NCBI GenBank assembly: GCA_018883485.1
Contig: VEQB01000108.1
Location: 1-7,476, forward strand
Length of the DNA stretch: 7,476 nucleotides
Direction of reading: 5' to 3'
DNA from: Bacteroidota bacterium
GTDB lineage: Bacteria; Bacteroidota; Bacteroidia; UKL13-3
Each line of letters starts with the position of its first letter. The stretch's first letter is position 1. This document shows positions 6,706 to 7,476 of this stretch, one piece after another. Below the pieces are notes generated by a model, which saw nothing but the letters and a program-made list of their open reading frames with translations, was not told the DNA's origin and did no database searches. Position numbers and translations under genes: made by a program.

Positions 6706-7476
6706 TTACTCTGGTTTAACAAGGGCATCCGATTCGCTAATACCTTCTAAAATTTCTGCTTGCTCGTAATCCATCAATCCTACTTTTACTTCTCTAGTTT
6801 CGCCATTTTCTAAGATAACAAATTTCTGATTTACCAGTAGACTTCGAGGAATCAATAAAGCTTTATCTTTGGTTTGTAATACAATATTGGCTTCTGCCGA
6901 TAAGTTAGGATAGATGGCTGTAGGCATGGTTGTAAATTCTGCCTCCACTAAAAATGTCTTGGTGCGCTCGTTCATAATAGGATGTATCTTACTAACCCTT
7001 GCCTCAAAGGCCTTCCCTTTATGGCTATCCATGCTCACAAAAGCTTGCTGTCCCAACCGCACGCCAGCAATATCAAATTCATCTACTTGCAACTCTAAAT
7101 AAAAAGCCTTGCCATCACCAACTATTGCTATTGGAGCTTGTATGGTTACCATTTCGCCTTTCTTCTTTAGAATATCATAAACCACCCCATTTATATCGCT
7201 ATTCACAAATAAATCATTAAGCTGGGCATTACTAATGGCTAAGTTTACCAGTGACTGCTTTCCCGAAAAAGCAATTTGCCTTTTTAGCTGCTGGTACTTA
7301 ATTAGGGTTGATTCATAATTTGCTTTGCTGTTTCTATAATTCAATTCTTTCTGTTCTAATTCAATTTTTGAACCAACATCTTGTGCAAATAAATTCTGTT
7401 GTCTAAGTAATAACAAAGAATCGTTCCTACGCTTTTCTTTTAGTACATCCAATGAATATGCAAGCTCCTCTAAACG
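6706..7476 (-). CDS. Periplasmic adaptor (membrane fusion) protein, HlyD/RND type (partial, N-terminus beyond window)
   Basis: The reading frame is open to the window edge. The TTG at 7452 is preceded in frame by RLEELAYS, so the true start lies outside. The visible 256 C-terminal residues hold the descending arm of a coiled-coil hairpin (about 1-75; Leu/Gln/Lys-rich with KRRNDSLLLLRQQNLF). Next comes the second half of a lipoyl/barrel-sandwich motif (VNSDINGVVYDILKKKGEMV, about 86-105), then a beta-barrel domain (FYLELQVDEFDIAGVRLGQQ onward, about 120-205) and a membrane-proximal domain to the end (ALLIPRSLLV...). This is the standard adaptor order. Such proteins bridge an inner-membrane transporter to a TolC-like channel. 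The gene ends 2 bp before the permease start, so it is the adaptor for that permease-ATPase pair, as in MacA or DevB. No TolC homologue is in view; it may lie upstream. Confidence 0.88.
   Translation of the reverse strand, partial: RLEELAYSLDVLKEKRRNDSLLLLRQQNLFAQDVGSKIELEQKELNYRNSKANYESTLIKYQQLKRQIAFSGKQSLVNLAISNAQLNDLFVNSDINGVVYDILKKKGEMVTIQAPIAIVGDGKAFYLELQVDEFDIAGVRLGQQAFVSMDSHKGKAFEARVSKIHPIMNERTKTFLVEAEFTTMPTAIYPNLSAEANIVLQTKDKALLIPRSLLVNQKFVILENGETREVKVGLMDYEQAEILEGISESDALVKPE

Noticed and set aside
7450..7452. TTG at 7452 as start of the adaptor gene
   Set aside because: The frame stays open to the window edge with adaptor-like sequence, and the remaining protein would lack half of its lipoyl domain and its membrane anchor or signal.

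Overview
The window is AT-rich and reads as chromosomal DNA of a Bacteroidota bacterium, probably from an environmental Sphingobacteriia/Chitinophagia-like lineage (the lineage is inference). The evidence is a Bacteroidota-style TonB-dependent receptor ending in Phe, -7 promoter boxes of the TAnnTTTG type, A-rich leaders with few Shine-Dalgarno motifs, and a tRNA gene with no encoded CCA. All protein genes lie on the minus strand. The one tRNA lies on the plus strand.

Reading in the direction of minus-strand transcription (right to left), 7476-4768 is a tightly packed three-gene operon. It encodes a periplasmic adaptor (HlyD/RND type, N-terminus outside the window), a four-helix MacB/LolE/FtsX-type permease and a LolD/MacB-type ATPase. 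The gaps are 2 bp and 1 bp. Together these form a tripartite, MacAB/DevBCA-like ABC transporter that should work from the periplasm or inner membrane towards an outer-membrane channel not seen here. About 91 bp further on is a TonB-dependent outer-membrane receptor of the hemoglobin/heme (HmuR-like) family. It carries the FRAP...NPxL and YAEW.YGPQ family signatures but lacks the histidines that ligate heme in characterised members.

A plus-strand tRNA-Arg(CCG) at 2371-2442 converges with the receptor gene, 17 bp from its stop codon, and has a perfect TATATTTG box just upstream. Divergent from it is a 253-aa membrane protein of unknown function: a signal peptide, a Pro/Ala-rich linker, and coiled-coil segments on both sides of one transmembrane helix. 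It ends in a hairpin plus U-rich tract.

The left end (1-1427) is occupied by a B12-binding-domain/radical-SAM protein of the DUF4080 type, which runs off the window at its C-terminus. Its only plausible start is a TTG codon, lying 4 bp from a perfect TATCTTTG box.

No mobile element, CRISPR array or clearly novel system is visible. The points most worth a second look are the pairing of an export-type ABC operon with a histidine-less heme-type receptor, the TTG (possibly leaderless) start of the radical-SAM gene, and the uncharacterised coiled-coil membrane protein. There is no gene-free stretch longer than about 135 bp.
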